Assembly (NCBI GenBank): GCA_035647615.1
Contig: DASRND010000036.1
Location: forward strand, 1 to 64,000
Reading direction: 5' to 3'
Source of the DNA: Bacteroidales bacterium
Lineage (GTDB): Bacteria > Bacteroidota > Bacteroidia > Bacteroidales > 4484-276
Length of the DNA: 64,000 nt
A program made the position numbers and the translations under genes. The notes below the pieces were generated by a model. The model had not been told where the DNA came from. It made no database searches and was given only the letters and a program-made list of their open reading frames with translations. Below are positions 15,607 to 25,352 of this stretch, in pieces (the first letter of the stretch is position 1; every line of letters starts with the position of its first letter).

Positions 15607-17930
15607 GCAACATTTTCTTAATTGTTCCTATCGCTTCATTGCTAGCACTGGCATTTGCATGGTTTTTCTTCAAGTCGATGATGAAAAATTCAGAAGGCAC
15701 TCCCCGCATGAAGGAGATTGCACAATATGTGCGGGAGGGGGCCATGGCCTATTTAAAAAGGCAGTATAAAGTGGTGGCCATTGTGTTTTTCATTTTGTTT
15801 GTGCTGCTGATTATTATGGCCTACTTCAATGTGCAGAATCCTTTTGTGCCGGTTGCATTTCTAACGGGTGGTTTTTTCTCGGGTTTGTGCGGTTTTTTGG
15901 GAATGAAGACTGCCACCTTTGCATCGGCGCGCACAGCCCAGGGGGCAATGCAGTCGTTAAACAAAGGATTGCAGGTTGCTTTTCGCAGCGGCGCAGTGAT
16001 GGGCCTGGTGGTGGTTGGTTTTGCGCTTCTTGATATTGCCGCCTGGTTCTGGATTTTGAACGAATATGTTTACACTGCCGAAAATATGGCTACCGGTCTT
16101 CATTTTGCCGGGCTTAACCTGGTGCCTGCGCATCCAAACTATATCACGAACGGGATGATTAACGCAGACGGTGAGCGATTTAAACTAATTGAAATTACCG
16201 TTACCATGCTTACTTTTGGTATGGGCGCATCCACCCAGGCATTGTTTGCCCGAGTTGGTGGAGGAATTTATACCAAAGCAGCTGATGTGGGTGCCGACCT
16301 GGTGGGTAAAGTGGAAGCCGGTATTCCGGAAGATGATCCACGCAACCCCGCAACCATTGCCGACAATGTGGGCGACAATGTGGGTGATGTTGCTGGCATG
16401 GGAGCTGACCTTTATGAATCCTATGCCGGATCCATTCTGGCAACGGCCGCGCTGGGCGCTTCGCTGCCCGCCTTGGTTATTAAAGATGCTGGACTTACGG
16501 CATATCAAGCTGTTCTGGCTCCAATGATCGTATCCGCCATCGGAATTATTCTCTCCATTGCCGGTATTTTCATGGTTCGAACCAAAGAAACAGCTACCCA
16601 AAAGAACCTTCTCAATGCCTTGCTGCTTGGTACAGGAGGTAGCTCACTGCTCGTTCTTTTTGCAATGATAGGACTGGTAATGCTGGGCTGGGTAACCTGG
16701 GGAGTTTTCTGGGCTGTGGTAATAGGCCTCGCTGCCGGTGTTATCATCGGTCAGGCAGCAGAGTATTTTACTTCGGATGAGTACAAACCTACAAAAGGCA
16801 TTGCCAAAAACGCACAGCAAGGCCCGGCAACAACTATAATAGATGGACTGGCAGTGGGGATGTATTCTACCTGGATTCCGGCTGTAACCATAGTGTTAGG
16901 TATTATGGGTGCATTTTGGGCTGCCGGTGGTGCACATCATTTTGCGATGGGTGTTTATGGAATTGGTTTTGCTGCCGTTGGTATGCTTTCAACATTGGGT
17001 ATTACCCTTGCCACCGATGCGTTTGGCCCGATTGCCGACAATGCCGGCGGGAATGCTGAAATGTCCCACCTCCCTCACGAAGTGCGCGAACGTACGGATG
17101 CTCTCGATATGCTTGGAAATACAACTGCAGCTACAGGCAAAGGCTTTGCCATTGGCTCGGCCGCACTTACCGCGATGGCTCTCATAGCAGCCTACATGGA
17201 AGAAATCAGGATGTGGTTTGATAAAATTGCTATAAATGGTGAAGGGTTTGTTACCAAAGGTAGTTATGTCTTTTATCACGATATAGTTCCGGTAGTGCAG
17301 GAAGGGTTTCAAGTGGTTAAAATTTCAACAGCGTCGGTAAAAGATTTTTCAGCAGCCTACGATATTACTTTATTTAATCCATTGTTTCTTGGAGGAATTT
17401 TCCTTGGCTCCATGATGGCGTTTCTTTTCAGCGCCATGACCATGAAAGCTGTTGGCCGTGCAGCTGGTGCTATGGTAGATGAAGTACGCAGGCAGTTCCG
17501 CGAAATTAAAGGGATTATGGATGAAACGGCAATACCTGATTATGCCAGATGCGTTGAAATATCAACCAAAGGCGCTCAACGCGAAATGTTGCTGCCTTCG
17601 CTGGTAGCTATTGCAGTGCCTGTAATTGTTGGTGCTGCCATGGGCGTAGCCGGTGTGGTTGGATTGCTGGCAGGTGTTCTCACCTCCGGATTCACCCTGG
17701 CTGTGTTTATGAACAATGCCGGAGGCGCATGGGACAACGCCAAAAAATTCATTGAAAAGGGAAATTACGGTGGCAAAGGCAGCGAAGCTCACAAAGCTGC
17801 CGTAGTTGGCGATACCGTTGGCGATCCGTTTAAAGATACTTCGGGACCCTCTTTGAATATTTTAATTAAGCTGATGACAATGGTTTCGGTGGTAATGGCT
17901 GGTTTAACCGTTACTATTAGTCTTCTCTAA
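15603..17930 (+). CDS. hppA: K+-dependent membrane-bound pyrophosphatase
   Basis: 775 residues with about 16 transmembrane helices; couples pyrophosphate hydrolysis to Na+ and/or H+ pumping across the inner membrane. Substrate-site motifs are visible: [35 protein letters not shown] and, near the C-terminus, [17 protein letters not shown]. The motif [10 protein letters not shown] has Ala where K+-independent enzymes have Lys, so it belongs to the K+-dependent class, which includes Na+ pumps. I choose ATG 15603 ([14 protein letters not shown]) over an upstream TTG at 15579, because family members start near this point and the leader remnant ends here. A terminator follows. Confidence 0.95.
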   Translation: MSNIFLIVPIASLLALAFAWFFFKSMMKNSEGTPRMKEIAQYVREGAMAYLKRQYKVVAIVFFILFVLLIIMAYFNVQNPFVPVAFLTGGFFSGLCGFLGMKTATFASARTAQGAMQSLNKGLQVAFRSGAVMGLVVVGFALLDIAAWFWILNEYVYTAENMATGLHFAGLNLVPAHPNYITNGMINADGERFKLIEITVTMLTFGMGASTQALFARVGGGIYTKAADVGADLVGKVEAGIPEDDPRNPATIADNVGDNVGDVAGMGADLYESYAGSILATAALGASLPALVIKDAGLTAYQAVLAPMIVSAIGIILSIAGIFMVRTKETATQKNLLNALLLGTGGSSLLVLFAMIGLVMLGWVTWGVFWAVVIGLAAGVIIGQAAEYFTSDEYKPTKGIAKNAQQGPATTIIDGLAVGMYSTWIPAVTIVLGIMGAFWAAGGAHHFAMGVYGIGFAAVGMLSTLGITLATDAFGPIADNAGGNAEMSHLPHEVRERTDALDMLGNTTAATGKGFAIGSAALTAMALIAAYMEEIRMWFDKIAINGEGFVTKGSYVFYHDIVPVVQEGFQVVKISTASVKDFSAAYDITLFNPLFLGGIFLGSMMAFLFSAMTMKAVGRAAGAMVDEVRRQFREIKGIMDETAIPDYARCVEISTKGAQREMLLPSLVAIAVPVIVGAAMGVAGVVGLLAGVLTSGFTLAVFMNNAGGAWDNAKKFIEKGNYGGKGSEAHKAAVVGDTVGDPFKDTSGPSLNILIKLMTMVSVVMAGLTVTISLL

Positions 17931-17950
17931 TAATATTTGATTTAAAGAAA

Positions 17951-17988
17951 AGCCATCTGTAAATTTTAATTTGCAGATGGCTTTTTTT
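17951..17988 (+). terminator. Rho-independent terminator after hppA
   Basis: Stem AGCCATCTGTAAATT against AATTTGCAGATGGCT (one G-T pair) followed by seven T. Confidence 0.9.
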
Positions 17989-18048
17989 ATCCTACCAAAC
18001 AGCGCTGATCCTACCCAAATGCCGCAACCAACAATTGCAAGCTTGTGT

Positions 18049-18056
18049 TATCTTTG
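18049..18056 (+). promoter_or_regulatory. -7 box for subtilisin gene
   Basis: TATCTTTG matches the consensus; it would leave a leader of roughly 110 bases before the start at 18171. Confidence 0.4.
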
Positions 18057-18170
18057 CTCCTTTATTAATAATAAAAGACTGTGAATATTCAAACTTCCGG
18101 AGGTGAACCAAAAATCGTCCGGTTTCGTTAATTAAAAAATCTACTAACCAATTTCTAACATCCATATCTT

Positions 18171-19880
18171 ATGATCAAAAAGCTATCACTACTTTTTTTC
18201 TTTGGCTTGTCGATATTGTTTGCTTCGGCGCAAATCAATGAGGGCGATAAATATTTCGTGGCCTTCATTAACAAAGCCAACTCGCCCTATTCCATCGAAA
18301 ATCCTCAGGAATTTCTTTCAGAACGTGCCATCGAGCGTCGTGAGCGATATTACATCCCAGTGCGCGTCAACGATTTGCCTGTTAATCCCAATTATTTGCA
18401 GGCTGTAGCCGATGTCGGTGTGATGATAACTTATCCTGTAAAATGGCTCAACGGGGTAGTGATTCAAACCAACGATCCCGCGAAGATCATCGAGATAGAA
18501 GCACTTCCTTTTGTTAAAAATACCGTTAAAAATGTAGGATTTAAAAAAGAAGAAGTGAAAACAGAGGAAGCTGACTTGTTTGCCATGAATAAGCCTTACG
18601 AGATGAAGGAGTTCCTCGCCGAACGAAAGGCTACGTTTAAATCTGCTTCAGCTACCACCAGTCTCGAGTATGGTCCAAGTCTGAACCAGATAGAGATGAT
18701 CGGTGGCGTTGCACTCCACGACGATGGTTTTCAGGGTCAGGGAATGGTGATCGCCGTATTGGATGGTGGTTTTCTTTACACCGATCAGATGGCAGCCTTC
18801 GACAGTCTGCGCCTCAACGGATTAATTCTGAGCACACGCGATTTTACTGAGCCTGGCAACAATGTTTATCAGAAGAGCACACACGGCACATCGGTGCTCT
18901 CTACAATGGGAGCCAACCTGCCCGGACAGATTGTAGGCACTGCTCCCAAAGCAGCCTACCATCTTATCCGCACCGAATACACACCCACTGAATATCTCAT
19001 CGAAGAATACAATTGGGTGGCTGGTGCTGAATATGCCGACAGCGCCGGTGCCGACATCATCAACTCCTCACTGAGCTACAAGACTTTTGATAATCCAGCC
19101 CAAAACCATGTGTATTCTGATATGGATGGAAACACAGCACCAGCGACCATTGGCGCTGATTATGCCGCCAACGTCGGGATGATTGTAGTAAATAGTGCCG
19201 GCAACTCAGGCGGTACCGACTGGCCCTGGGTAGGTTCGCCTGCCGATGGCGACAGCGTTTTTTCGATTGGAGCCGTAAATGCCACCGGGCAGTATGTGAG
19301 TTTTAGTTCCATCGGGCCAACGGCCGACGGGCGCCAGAAACCCAATGTGGTCGCGCAGGGTGCCAGCACTGTAGTGGCTTCGACGAGTGGTGGTATTTCC
19401 GCGGCAAGCGGCACCTCTTTTTCTTCGCCCATCATCGCCGGCATGACCGCCTGCCTGTGGCAGATGGCCCCCGACCTGCGTAATACCGACATCATGAATG
19501 CCATTCAGCAAAGTGCTTCACAGTCGACCAATCCTGATTACCTGCTGGGTTATGGTATCCCTAATTATGCCGTGGCGGGTATTATTCTGTCGAATTTCAA
19601 CGCCAGCCGCGTGACCAGGGAAAATCGAATAAAACTTTACCCAAATCCTTTTACCGACCAGATCAACATAGTTTATCACTCAAGCGACACGCAAACCGTC
19701 ACTATTCAGATTGTGGATATTGCAGGGCGACAGATTTACAGCAAAGAAAATGTGATTCCTAAGCCGGGTCTTAACTATTTTAAAATACCACAGCTCCAAT
19801 CGCTCAGAAAGGGCGTTTACCTTGTCAGGATTTCTTCGGTAGGGGAGGTGCTATCTCGCAAAATTCTTAAGTCGCTGTAG
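18171..19880 (+). CDS. T9SS-exported subtilisin-family serine protease
   Basis: 569 residues. The signal peptide is MIKKLSLLFFFGLSILFASA. A propeptide-like region (about 21-165) precedes the S8 domain. The catalytic triad is D198 (VIAVLDGGF), H238 (STHGTSV) and S416 (GTSFSSP), with the oxyanion Asn345 in NSAGNSGG. The C-terminal 80 residues are a type A T9SS sorting domain (RIKLYPNPFTDQINI ending GVYLVRISS, then SRKILKSL), so it should be secreted or attached to the outer surface through the type IX pathway. It is flanked by its own promoter and a terminator, so it is monocistronic. Confidence 0.92.
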   Translation: MIKKLSLLFFFGLSILFASAQINEGDKYFVAFINKANSPYSIENPQEFLSERAIERRERYYIPVRVNDLPVNPNYLQAVADVGVMITYPVKWLNGVVIQTNDPAKIIEIEALPFVKNTVKNVGFKKEEVKTEEADLFAMNKPYEMKEFLAERKATFKSASATTSLEYGPSLNQIEMIGGVALHDDGFQGQGMVIAVLDGGFLYTDQMAAFDSLRLNGLILSTRDFTEPGNNVYQKSTHGTSVLSTMGANLPGQIVGTAPKAAYHLIRTEYTPTEYLIEEYNWVAGAEYADSAGADIINSSLSYKTFDNPAQNHVYSDMDGNTAPATIGADYAANVGMIVVNSAGNSGGTDWPWVGSPADGDSVFSIGAVNATGQYVSFSSIGPTADGRQKPNVVAQGASTVVASTSGGISAASGTSFSSPIIAGMTACLWQMAPDLRNTDIMNAIQQSASQSTNPDYLLGYGIPNYAVAGIILSNFNASRVTRENRIKLYPNPFTDQINIVYHSSDTQTVTIQIVDIAGRQIYSKENVIPKPGLNYFKIPQLQSLRKGVYLVRISSVGEVLSRKILKSL

Positions 19881-19916
19881 AAGTAAGGGATTACATCCAA
19901 AAACATAAATATTAGC

Positions 19917-19942
19917 AAAGCCGGATTTTTCCGGCTTTTTTT
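19917..19942 (+). terminator. Rho-independent terminator after subtilisin gene
   Basis: Perfect 9-bp stem AAAGCCGGA/TCCGGCTTT with a TTTT loop and a T tract. Confidence 0.9.
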
Positions 19943-19950
19943 ATGTCCTT

Positions 19951-20336
19951 TAAAGCGCAAATGGTATTTCTATAATTCCAGTCGTAGTTAACTATGATTG
20001 AATAGATTACGATTCATAAGAAAGCAATTACAAGCCTTTTTATCCTCAAATAGGGAGCATATTCACTGCATCAAAAGGAAATCCCCCATTGAAATTCATT
20101 CTACGCTGCGCAATCTAGCCTCAGATTAGGCTCTTTTCTTTAATCCAACTACAGCCCTTTACCTAAAAGTCTAAACTTTAATTAAACAAATCGTTTCTTT
20201 TAATTTACGATGAAATGTTTAAGGCAGGGATAAATAGGAGAGAGGCTTCCCATCTTTATGCTCATTGCTACAGTCCAGATTACTTTTCTCAAACAGAAGT
20301 CTAGTCATTAGTCTATTTGGTAACGCCCCTAAGACG
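19951..20336. other. AT-rich intergenic stretch
   Basis: Nothing recognisable in the first 380 bases of this gap; a short minus-strand frame at 20219-20410 is created by the downstream repeats. Confidence 0.4.
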
Positions 20337-20720
20337 TTACATTTGTAGACCAGCCTATCGTTACAAATGTGAAGATTAAGTAAATACACAAATGTAACTA
20401 ATAATAACATTTGTAAAGCTGTTAACGTTTGTAAATTACTACCTAAAAGAGGCTTAATATTTAAGATAGTAAACGTCTAAAGTTTAATGTGCTAATAACC
20501 AGTGCATCTATTGATTTACCTTAACGTATGCATCAGAACGTACCTAGAATAATAATGTCTCTAGCAGTGGGGTAGCTGCATACAGCTATATCATTGGTAT
20601 TCTGCATATTAACATAACTACTTAAAGTACAATAGTAGAAATACACAAATGTAAATCACTAACAGAAATGTAAATTAACACATGAAAGGCTGTGGTTGAT
20701 AAATAAATGTACATTTGTAA
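20337..20720. promoter_or_regulatory. Array of ACAAATGTAA sites upstream of XRE regulator
   Basis: Eight copies of the decamer ACAAATGTAA or its complement TTACATTTGT, some with one mismatch: 20339-20347, 20361-20370, 20388-20397, 20407-20416, 20425-20434 (ACGTTTGTAA), 20645-20654, 20664-20673 (AGAAATGTAA) and 20711-20720. The last is within the palindrome AAATGTACATTT (20705-20716), which sits 23 bases before the regulator start. Orientation alternates, as expected of operator half-sites bound by a dimeric repressor. The first five are grouped within about 100 bases and the last three within 80. Confidence 0.6.
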
Positions 20721-20738
20721 TCTTAAAGAAATCAAGAA

Positions 20739-21266
20739 ATGGATAAGCTTAAAGAGAGAATAGAATTGTTAATTGCGACCAAAGGAATGACCAATGCTGA
20801 ATTTGCAGAAAGCATCGGTGTACAACCAAGCAACATCTCGCACATTATTTCCGGGAGGAATAAGCCGAGCCTGGATTTGGTAAAAAAAGTTCTGGATCGT
20901 TTTAAAGAGGTGCGTACCGAATGGCTGATCGATGGCATAGGTGCAATGACACGCGATTACACTTTATTTGATGAAGATGTTTCTCCGGCGCAAATATCGA
21001 TGGTGCGTAAACCTATCGAAGAATCGGAAACAACGGTGTCCCGGCAGGCTGTGCCGGAAATATCGAAACCTACAGAGGCAAAAAGTGCTAAGGAAAAGAG
21101 GGAAGAAGTTGGTAATGAAGAGGATAATACTCCAAAACAGCCTTTAGAACAGGAACAAAAACATTACACAGAAAAACCTTTGATGGAGGCTCCGGGGAAA
21201 AAAACTGAAAAGATTGTGATTTTCTACAACGACAAAACCTTTACGGTGTATTCGCCTGAAAACTGA
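20739..21266 (+). CDS. XRE-family helix-turn-helix regulator
   Basis: 175 residues. The first 65 form a Cro/C1-type HTH ([20 protein letters not shown], then [18 protein letters not shown]), followed by the WLIDGIGAM block common in Bacteroidota XRE proteins. The middle (80-150) is acidic and disordered, and the end ([18 protein letters not shown]) is a conserved short strand pair. It follows an array of eight repeated sites, which it may bind, implying autoregulation. Its last 26 bases overlap the convergent ndk gene. Confidence 0.85.
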   Translation: MDKLKERIELLIATKGMTNAEFAESIGVQPSNISHIISGRNKPSLDLVKKVLDRFKEVRTEWLIDGIGAMTRDYTLFDEDVSPAQISMVRKPIEESETTVSRQAVPEISKPTEAKSAKEKREEVGNEEDNTPKQPLEQEQKHYTEKPLMEAPGKKTEKIVIFYNDKTFTVYSPEN

Positions 21267-21681
21267 AACGCTCGAATGTAGAGAAAAAGAAGCCGGCTTC
21301 GATCTGTGCATTTTCATCACTGTCGGAGCCGTGCACGGCGTTGGCCTGCAAACTGGTACCAAATTGTCTGCGGACTGTACCTTCTGCAGCCTTGGCAGGA
21401 TCAGTTGAACCTATAAGATGGCGATACTCTTCTACGGCGTTATCGCGCTGGAGGATAGCCGCCACAATTGGCCCTGACGACATAAAACTAACAAGCTCTT
21501 CATAAAATGGTCTGTCGATATGGACTTCGTAAAACTTTTTGGCTTGCTCTTCAGTAAGACGCGTGAGTTTGAGCGCTGTGATCTGGAACCCGGCATCGGT
21601 AATTTTGGCCAGAATATGACCTGCATGGCCTCTTTGAATGGCCGTAGGTTTGATCATTGTGAAGGTTATGTTGCCTTTCAT
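21241..21681 (-). CDS. ndk: Nucleoside diphosphate kinase
   Basis: 146 residues from ATG 21681 ([14 protein letters not shown]); the open frame continues 14 codons upstream, but the family starts here. Transfers the gamma phosphate of ATP to NDPs through His117 in [19 protein letters not shown] and [19 protein letters not shown] are nucleotide-binding segments. The gene is convergent with the XRE regulator, with a 26-base overlap of coding ends. Confidence 0.96.
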   Translation of the reverse strand: MKGNITFTMIKPTAIQRGHAGHILAKITDAGFQITALKLTRLTEEQAKKFYEVHIDRPFYEELVSFMSSGPIVAAILQRDNAVEEYRHLIGSTDPAKAAEGTVRRQFGTSLQANAVHGSDSDENAQIEAGFFFSTFERFSFQANTP

Positions 21682-21752
21682 CGTGGGAAGTTTTTGTTTG
21701 GACAAAAATAGCAAAACCACCAACGGGGTCAGTGTTTTAACGTTTTTTATTA

Positions 21753-21760
21753 TACTTTTG
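21753..21760 (+). promoter_or_regulatory. -7 box for DHH phosphoesterase operon
   Basis: TACTTTTG lies 18 bases before the proposed TTG start, giving a very short leader; a start at the in-frame TTG near 21805 would give a more usual spacing. Confidence 0.45.
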
Positions 21761-21777
21761 CTGCCTTCTTTTTATTA

Positions 21778-22833
21778 TTGAAAACCGCCAATAATCTGTT
21801 CATTTTGACTACTACACAAATCGCTGCCATTAAGAAATTGCTGGAAAATACCAAAAACATTCTCATCACCACACATCACAATCCTGATGGCGATGCCATT
21901 GGCAGCAGCATGGCACTGTATCATACGCTGAAGAATGCGGGAATAAAAAGCACGGTTGTAGTGCCCAACACTATTCCGAAGTCGATAAGCTGGATTGAAG
22001 GCGGTGACAAAATCCTCATTTTTGATGAGCAGGATTCTTCCAAAATTGAACAGGTTTTTGAAGAGGCTGGGTTGATTTTTTGTCTTGACTACAATTCTCC
22101 CCGGCGCGTGGGCGAAAAGATGCAAAAGCCACTAGAAGCCTCGCCTGCCGTTAAAATACTTATCGATCACCATCCGCAGCCTGATATCAGCGCTTTCGAT
22201 TATTTGTATTCTGAGCCATCGGCATCGTCTACTGCCGAGCTGGTTTATAAATTTCTGCAGCAGTTGCATTTGGAAAAACACATTGATAAAGCGGCAGCAG
22301 AAAGCCTCTACACAGGCATTATTACCGACACCGGGTCATTCAGTTTTGCGTGCAACGATCCCGACGTTTATCTTATCACAGCCGACCTGATAAAGCGCGG
22401 TGTGGATGCTGAGCTGCTCCACCGGCGCATATTCGACACCTTTTCAGAAAAAAGACTACGGCTGATGGGCTATGCCTTTGATCAGAAGCTGCTCGTACTG
22501 CATCCTTTTCGTACGGCCATCATCTGGCTCACCAAAGAAGAGTTTGAGCGTTTTGATCATAAACCCGGCGATACCGAAGGAATTGTTAATTTTCCTCTGT
22601 CGATCAGCAGCATCAATGTTTCCATTTTACTTACCGAGCGTGATGGTCTGGTAAGGCTTTCGTTCCGGTCTAAGGGTAGCTTTGAAGTGAACAAGCTGGC
22701 GCGCGAACATTTCGACGGAGGCGGGCATCGCAATGCGGCTGGAGGCAACTCAGAGATTTCTATGCAGGAAACCATCGAAAAGATTAAAACCGTTTTGCCG
22801 TTGTATCTAAATGAATTGCAATATCAAATCTGA
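21778..22833 (+). CDS. DHH/DHHA1 phosphoesterase (NrnA-type oligoribonuclease/pAp phosphatase)
   Basis: About 350 residues. The DHH domain has NILITTHHNPDGDAIGSS (motif I), CLDYNSPRR, LIDHHPQPD (DHH motif) and TGIITDTGSF. The C-terminal DHHA1 domain has GGGHRNAAGG. NrnA proteins degrade 2-5 nt RNA and dephosphorylate 3'-phosphoadenosine 5'-phosphate with Mn2+. The start is uncertain: TTG at 21778 or a TTG near 21805 just before TTTQIAAIKK; no ATG fits. It is followed by three FKBP lipoproteins in the same direction, an arrangement seen in other Bacteroidota. Confidence 0.88.
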   Translation: MKTANNLFILTTTQIAAIKKLLENTKNILITTHHNPDGDAIGSSMALYHTLKNAGIKSTVVVPNTIPKSISWIEGGDKILIFDEQDSSKIEQVFEEAGLIFCLDYNSPRRVGEKMQKPLEASPAVKILIDHHPQPDISAFDYLYSEPSASSTAELVYKFLQQLHLEKHIDKAAAESLYTGIITDTGSFSFACNDPDVYLITADLIKRGVDAELLHRRIFDTFSEKRLRLMGYAFDQKLLVLHPFRTAIIWLTKEEFERFDHKPGDTEGIVNFPLSISSINVSILLTERDGLVRLSFRSKGSFEVNKLAREHFDGGGHRNAAGGNSEISMQETIEKIKTVLPLYLNELQYQI

Positions 22834-22843
22834 TAAAAGCCGG

Positions 22844-23386
22844 ATGTTTCTCAAAAAACTGATCTTTTTTCTGTTGATTTCTGAATTTATCTTTTTCGGA
22901 TGCAATCAGCATTCACAAAATGACAAATCCCAAAATCATCAGCCAACAGGCAAAGCCCTTCAGGAACAGCTTTTCGATGCCAATCGTCGGGCTGTGAAGA
23001 TAGAGGAGCAACAGATTGATGATTTCGTTAAACGCTATAAATGGGATTTGAAAACCACAGGCACCGGGTTGCGTTACATGATTTACGAACACGGCAAGGG
23101 CAAACAGGCACTGGATGGAATGCTTGCGAGCATCGATTATCAGGCAACTTTGCTCAATGGAGACACCGTTCTCAGCTCCGGTAAATCAAGGCAGCTGACC
23201 ATCCGAATCGGGCAGGATGCCGCCGTTCCATCGGGGTTACATCAGGGAATATTAATGTTGCACCAAGGCGACCGTGCCAAATTTATTCTACCTTCGCACC
23301 TTGCTTTTGGGCTTACTGGTGATCAAAATAAAGTTCCTCCAAAATCAACTTTAATCTATGATATACAGCTCGTTGAGCTTAAATAA
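22844..23386 (+). CDS. FKBP-type peptidyl-prolyl isomerase lipoprotein (GldI-like)
   Basis: About 180 residues starting MFLKKLIFFLLISEFIFFGC, a lipoprotein signal with Cys lipid site. An in-frame ATG at 22811 overlaps the preceding gene and would put the signal too far in. The FKBP domain occupies the C-terminal 110 residues (LTIRIGQDAAVPSGLHQGIL, then KSTLIYDIQLVELK). Residues expected in the active cleft are partly kept: FILPSHLAFG is the conserved P-S-x-L-A-Y-G element with F for Y. It resembles the gliding lipoprotein GldI, a periplasmic folding factor. First of three tandem paralogues. Confidence 0.8.
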   Translation: MFLKKLIFFLLISEFIFFGCNQHSQNDKSQNHQPTGKALQEQLFDANRRAVKIEEQQIDDFVKRYKWDLKTTGTGLRYMIYEHGKGKQALDGMLASIDYQATLLNGDTVLSSGKSRQLTIRIGQDAAVPSGLHQGILMLHQGDRAKFILPSHLAFGLTGDQNKVPPKSTLIYDIQLVELK

Positions 23387-23398
23387 TTTTAAAAAATA

Positions 23399-24262
23399 AT
23401 GATGAAAAAAGGTTTTTTGCTACAGCAATTTTTATGGATTTCAGCTATCCTTTTGTTGTTCGGATGTGGTAATGAGAAGCAATTTGAGCAAACAGCCAGC
23501 GGACTGCAATACAAGTTTCATATCAAAAACGACACGGCGCGAGCAGTGAAAATCTACGACATTGTGGAAGTATTGATGAACTATGGCACAAAGGACAGTG
23601 TGCTCTTTGAAAGCGGTTACCACACAATACCATTTCAAATTGATCCTATTTACGAAGGCGATTTGCTCGAAGGCATCATGCTGATGCATCAGGGCGACAG
23701 CGCCACTTTCATTATTGATACCGAAGATTTTTTTATTAAAATGATGCAATCGCCGCAGATTCCGGATTATGCTAATGGCGAAGACAAATTATATTTTGAT
23801 TTGAAGGTGGTAAATATTATCACCGAAACACCTGCGGTGAAAGCCCGCCGCCTGGAAGCAACCGAACGCAAGTCGGCGGAGAATAAGGCAATCGCCGATT
23901 ATGTCGAAAAAAACAGCATCACACAAAATCCCACCGAAAGTGGATTGTATTATATCCCCATGACGGAAGGCAACGGACCAAATGTGAAAAATGGTGACGC
24001 CGTTAAAGTTCACTACATCGGGTCATTGCTCGATGGCTCGGTTTATTATTCGTCGTACGACCGCGGGATGCCAATTACTTTTGTGGCCGGCAGCGGCGAG
24101 ATGCTGGCAGGCTGGGAAGAAGCTATTCTGATGATGAAGCAAGGCGGCAAAGCACGATGGATAGTGCCCTCGTCGCTGGCCTACGGAAGCTACGAACGCG
24201 AAGGTGTGAAACCCTATAGCCCACTGATTTTTGATGTAGAGATAATCGAAATTGTGAATTGA
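23399..24262 (+). CDS. Two-domain FKBP-type isomerase lipoprotein
   Basis: 287 residues with lipoprotein signal (ILLLFGCGNE). Two FKBP-like domains: a divergent N-terminal one (about 30-140; YEGDLLEGIMLMHQGDSATF) without the catalytic aromatic set, and a fuller C-terminal one (about 175-287; GDAVKVHYIGSLLDGSVYYS, WIVPSSLAYG, SPLIFDVEIIEI). A linker helix rich in Glu/Ala joins them. It lies 12 bases after the first FKBP gene. Predicted periplasmic proline isomerase or chaperone at the inner or outer membrane. Confidence 0.82.
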   Translation: MMKKGFLLQQFLWISAILLLFGCGNEKQFEQTASGLQYKFHIKNDTARAVKIYDIVEVLMNYGTKDSVLFESGYHTIPFQIDPIYEGDLLEGIMLMHQGDSATFIIDTEDFFIKMMQSPQIPDYANGEDKLYFDLKVVNIITETPAVKARRLEATERKSAENKAIADYVEKNSITQNPTESGLYYIPMTEGNGPNVKNGDAVKVHYIGSLLDGSVYYSSYDRGMPITFVAGSGEMLAGWEEAILMMKQGGKARWIVPSSLAYGSYEREGVKPYSPLIFDVEIIEIVN

Positions 24263-24312
24263 TTTAACTATTTATAAACTGACAATTATTAGTAAATTTA
24301 AAAAGTAAAATT

Positions 24313-25185
24313 ATGATGAGAAGCAAACTGATGCTTATGATGGTTGCAGTCAGCCTGATGACTGTGATGAATTCGTGTAACGGACAAGCCTACAAAACTA
24401 CTGACAGCGGCCTGCAGTACAAAATTCATGTGTTAAACAAAGATAATCCTGTTCCTGAGGCTGGCGACATCATTTCGATGAAAATGACCTACGGAACTCC
24501 TGACACTTTGTTTTTTAACTCGACTGAGATGCCCGAACAGAATATGATGCTGGCCATGCAGGAGTCGACCTATCCCGGTGATTTCTATGAAATGATGGCA
24601 ATGCTGCACCAGGGCGACAGCGCTACTTTTATTTTGAATGCCGATTCTTTCTTTGTGAAGACAGCAGGATATCCCAAACTTCCCGACTTTGCCAAAGATC
24701 TGAAAGATCTGGAGTTTCACGTGATGCTTACCAAAATTCAAACTGAAGAAGAAGTGATGGCGGAAATGGAAGCCGAACGCAACACAATGCGCGACGAAGA
24801 AGGCGAAAAAATTGCGGCTTATGTGCAGGAAAACAATATCGACGCTATTCCTACCGAAATGGGCATGTACGTGATTGTAACCGAACAGGGCAATGGTCCA
24901 AAACCTGTTGCCGGCGACAATGTGAAAGTGCATTATACCGGCATGCTGCTCGATGGTACTAAATTCGATTCGTCCGTCGACCGCGGCCAACCTTTCGAGT
25001 TTGTGCTTGGACAGGGTCGTGTGATCAGAGGTTGGGACGAAGGCATTGCTATGCTCAACGTGGGCAGCAAAGCCAGATTGATCATACCGAGTGAAATGGG
25101 TTATGGCGAACGTGGTGCCGGACGCGATATTCCACCTTTTTCTCCACTGATATTCGACGTTGAACTTATCGACATCGTGAAATAA
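24313..25185 (+). CDS. Two-domain FKBP-type isomerase lipoprotein
   Basis: 290 residues, lipoprotein signal (MNSCNGQ) and the same two-domain layout as its upstream neighbour. The N-terminal domain is again degenerate (MLHQGDSATFILNADSFF), while the C-terminal domain is the best-preserved FKBP here: DNVKVHYTGMLLDGTKFDSS, VIRGWDEGIAMLNVGSKARL, IPSEMGYGERGAGRDIPP. It should be the catalytically competent member. It is likely the product of tandem duplication. A terminator follows. Confidence 0.88.
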   Translation: MMRSKLMLMMVAVSLMTVMNSCNGQAYKTTDSGLQYKIHVLNKDNPVPEAGDIISMKMTYGTPDTLFFNSTEMPEQNMMLAMQESTYPGDFYEMMAMLHQGDSATFILNADSFFVKTAGYPKLPDFAKDLKDLEFHVMLTKIQTEEEVMAEMEAERNTMRDEEGEKIAAYVQENNIDAIPTEMGMYVIVTEQGNGPKPVAGDNVKVHYTGMLLDGTKFDSSVDRGQPFEFVLGQGRVIRGWDEGIAMLNVGSKARLIIPSEMGYGERGAGRDIPPFSPLIFDVELIDIVK

Positions 25186-25214
25186 GATCATACTGCTATT
25201 GCAGAAAATATTAG

Positions 25215-25248
25215 CCGCCGGACGCTCAAAAGCTCCGGCGGTTTTTTT
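25215..25248 (+). terminator. Terminator of the FKBP operon
   Basis: Perfect 8-bp stem CCGCCGGA/TCCGGCGG followed by seven T. Confidence 0.9.
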
Positions 25249-25352
25249 GCGATAAATCTTTAAAAACCGCTTTTTGATCATTTGTAATGATGAACGCTCT
25301 TGGGCATCGGGAAAATGATTTATTTTGCAACGGACAAAATCATCAAATAGAA

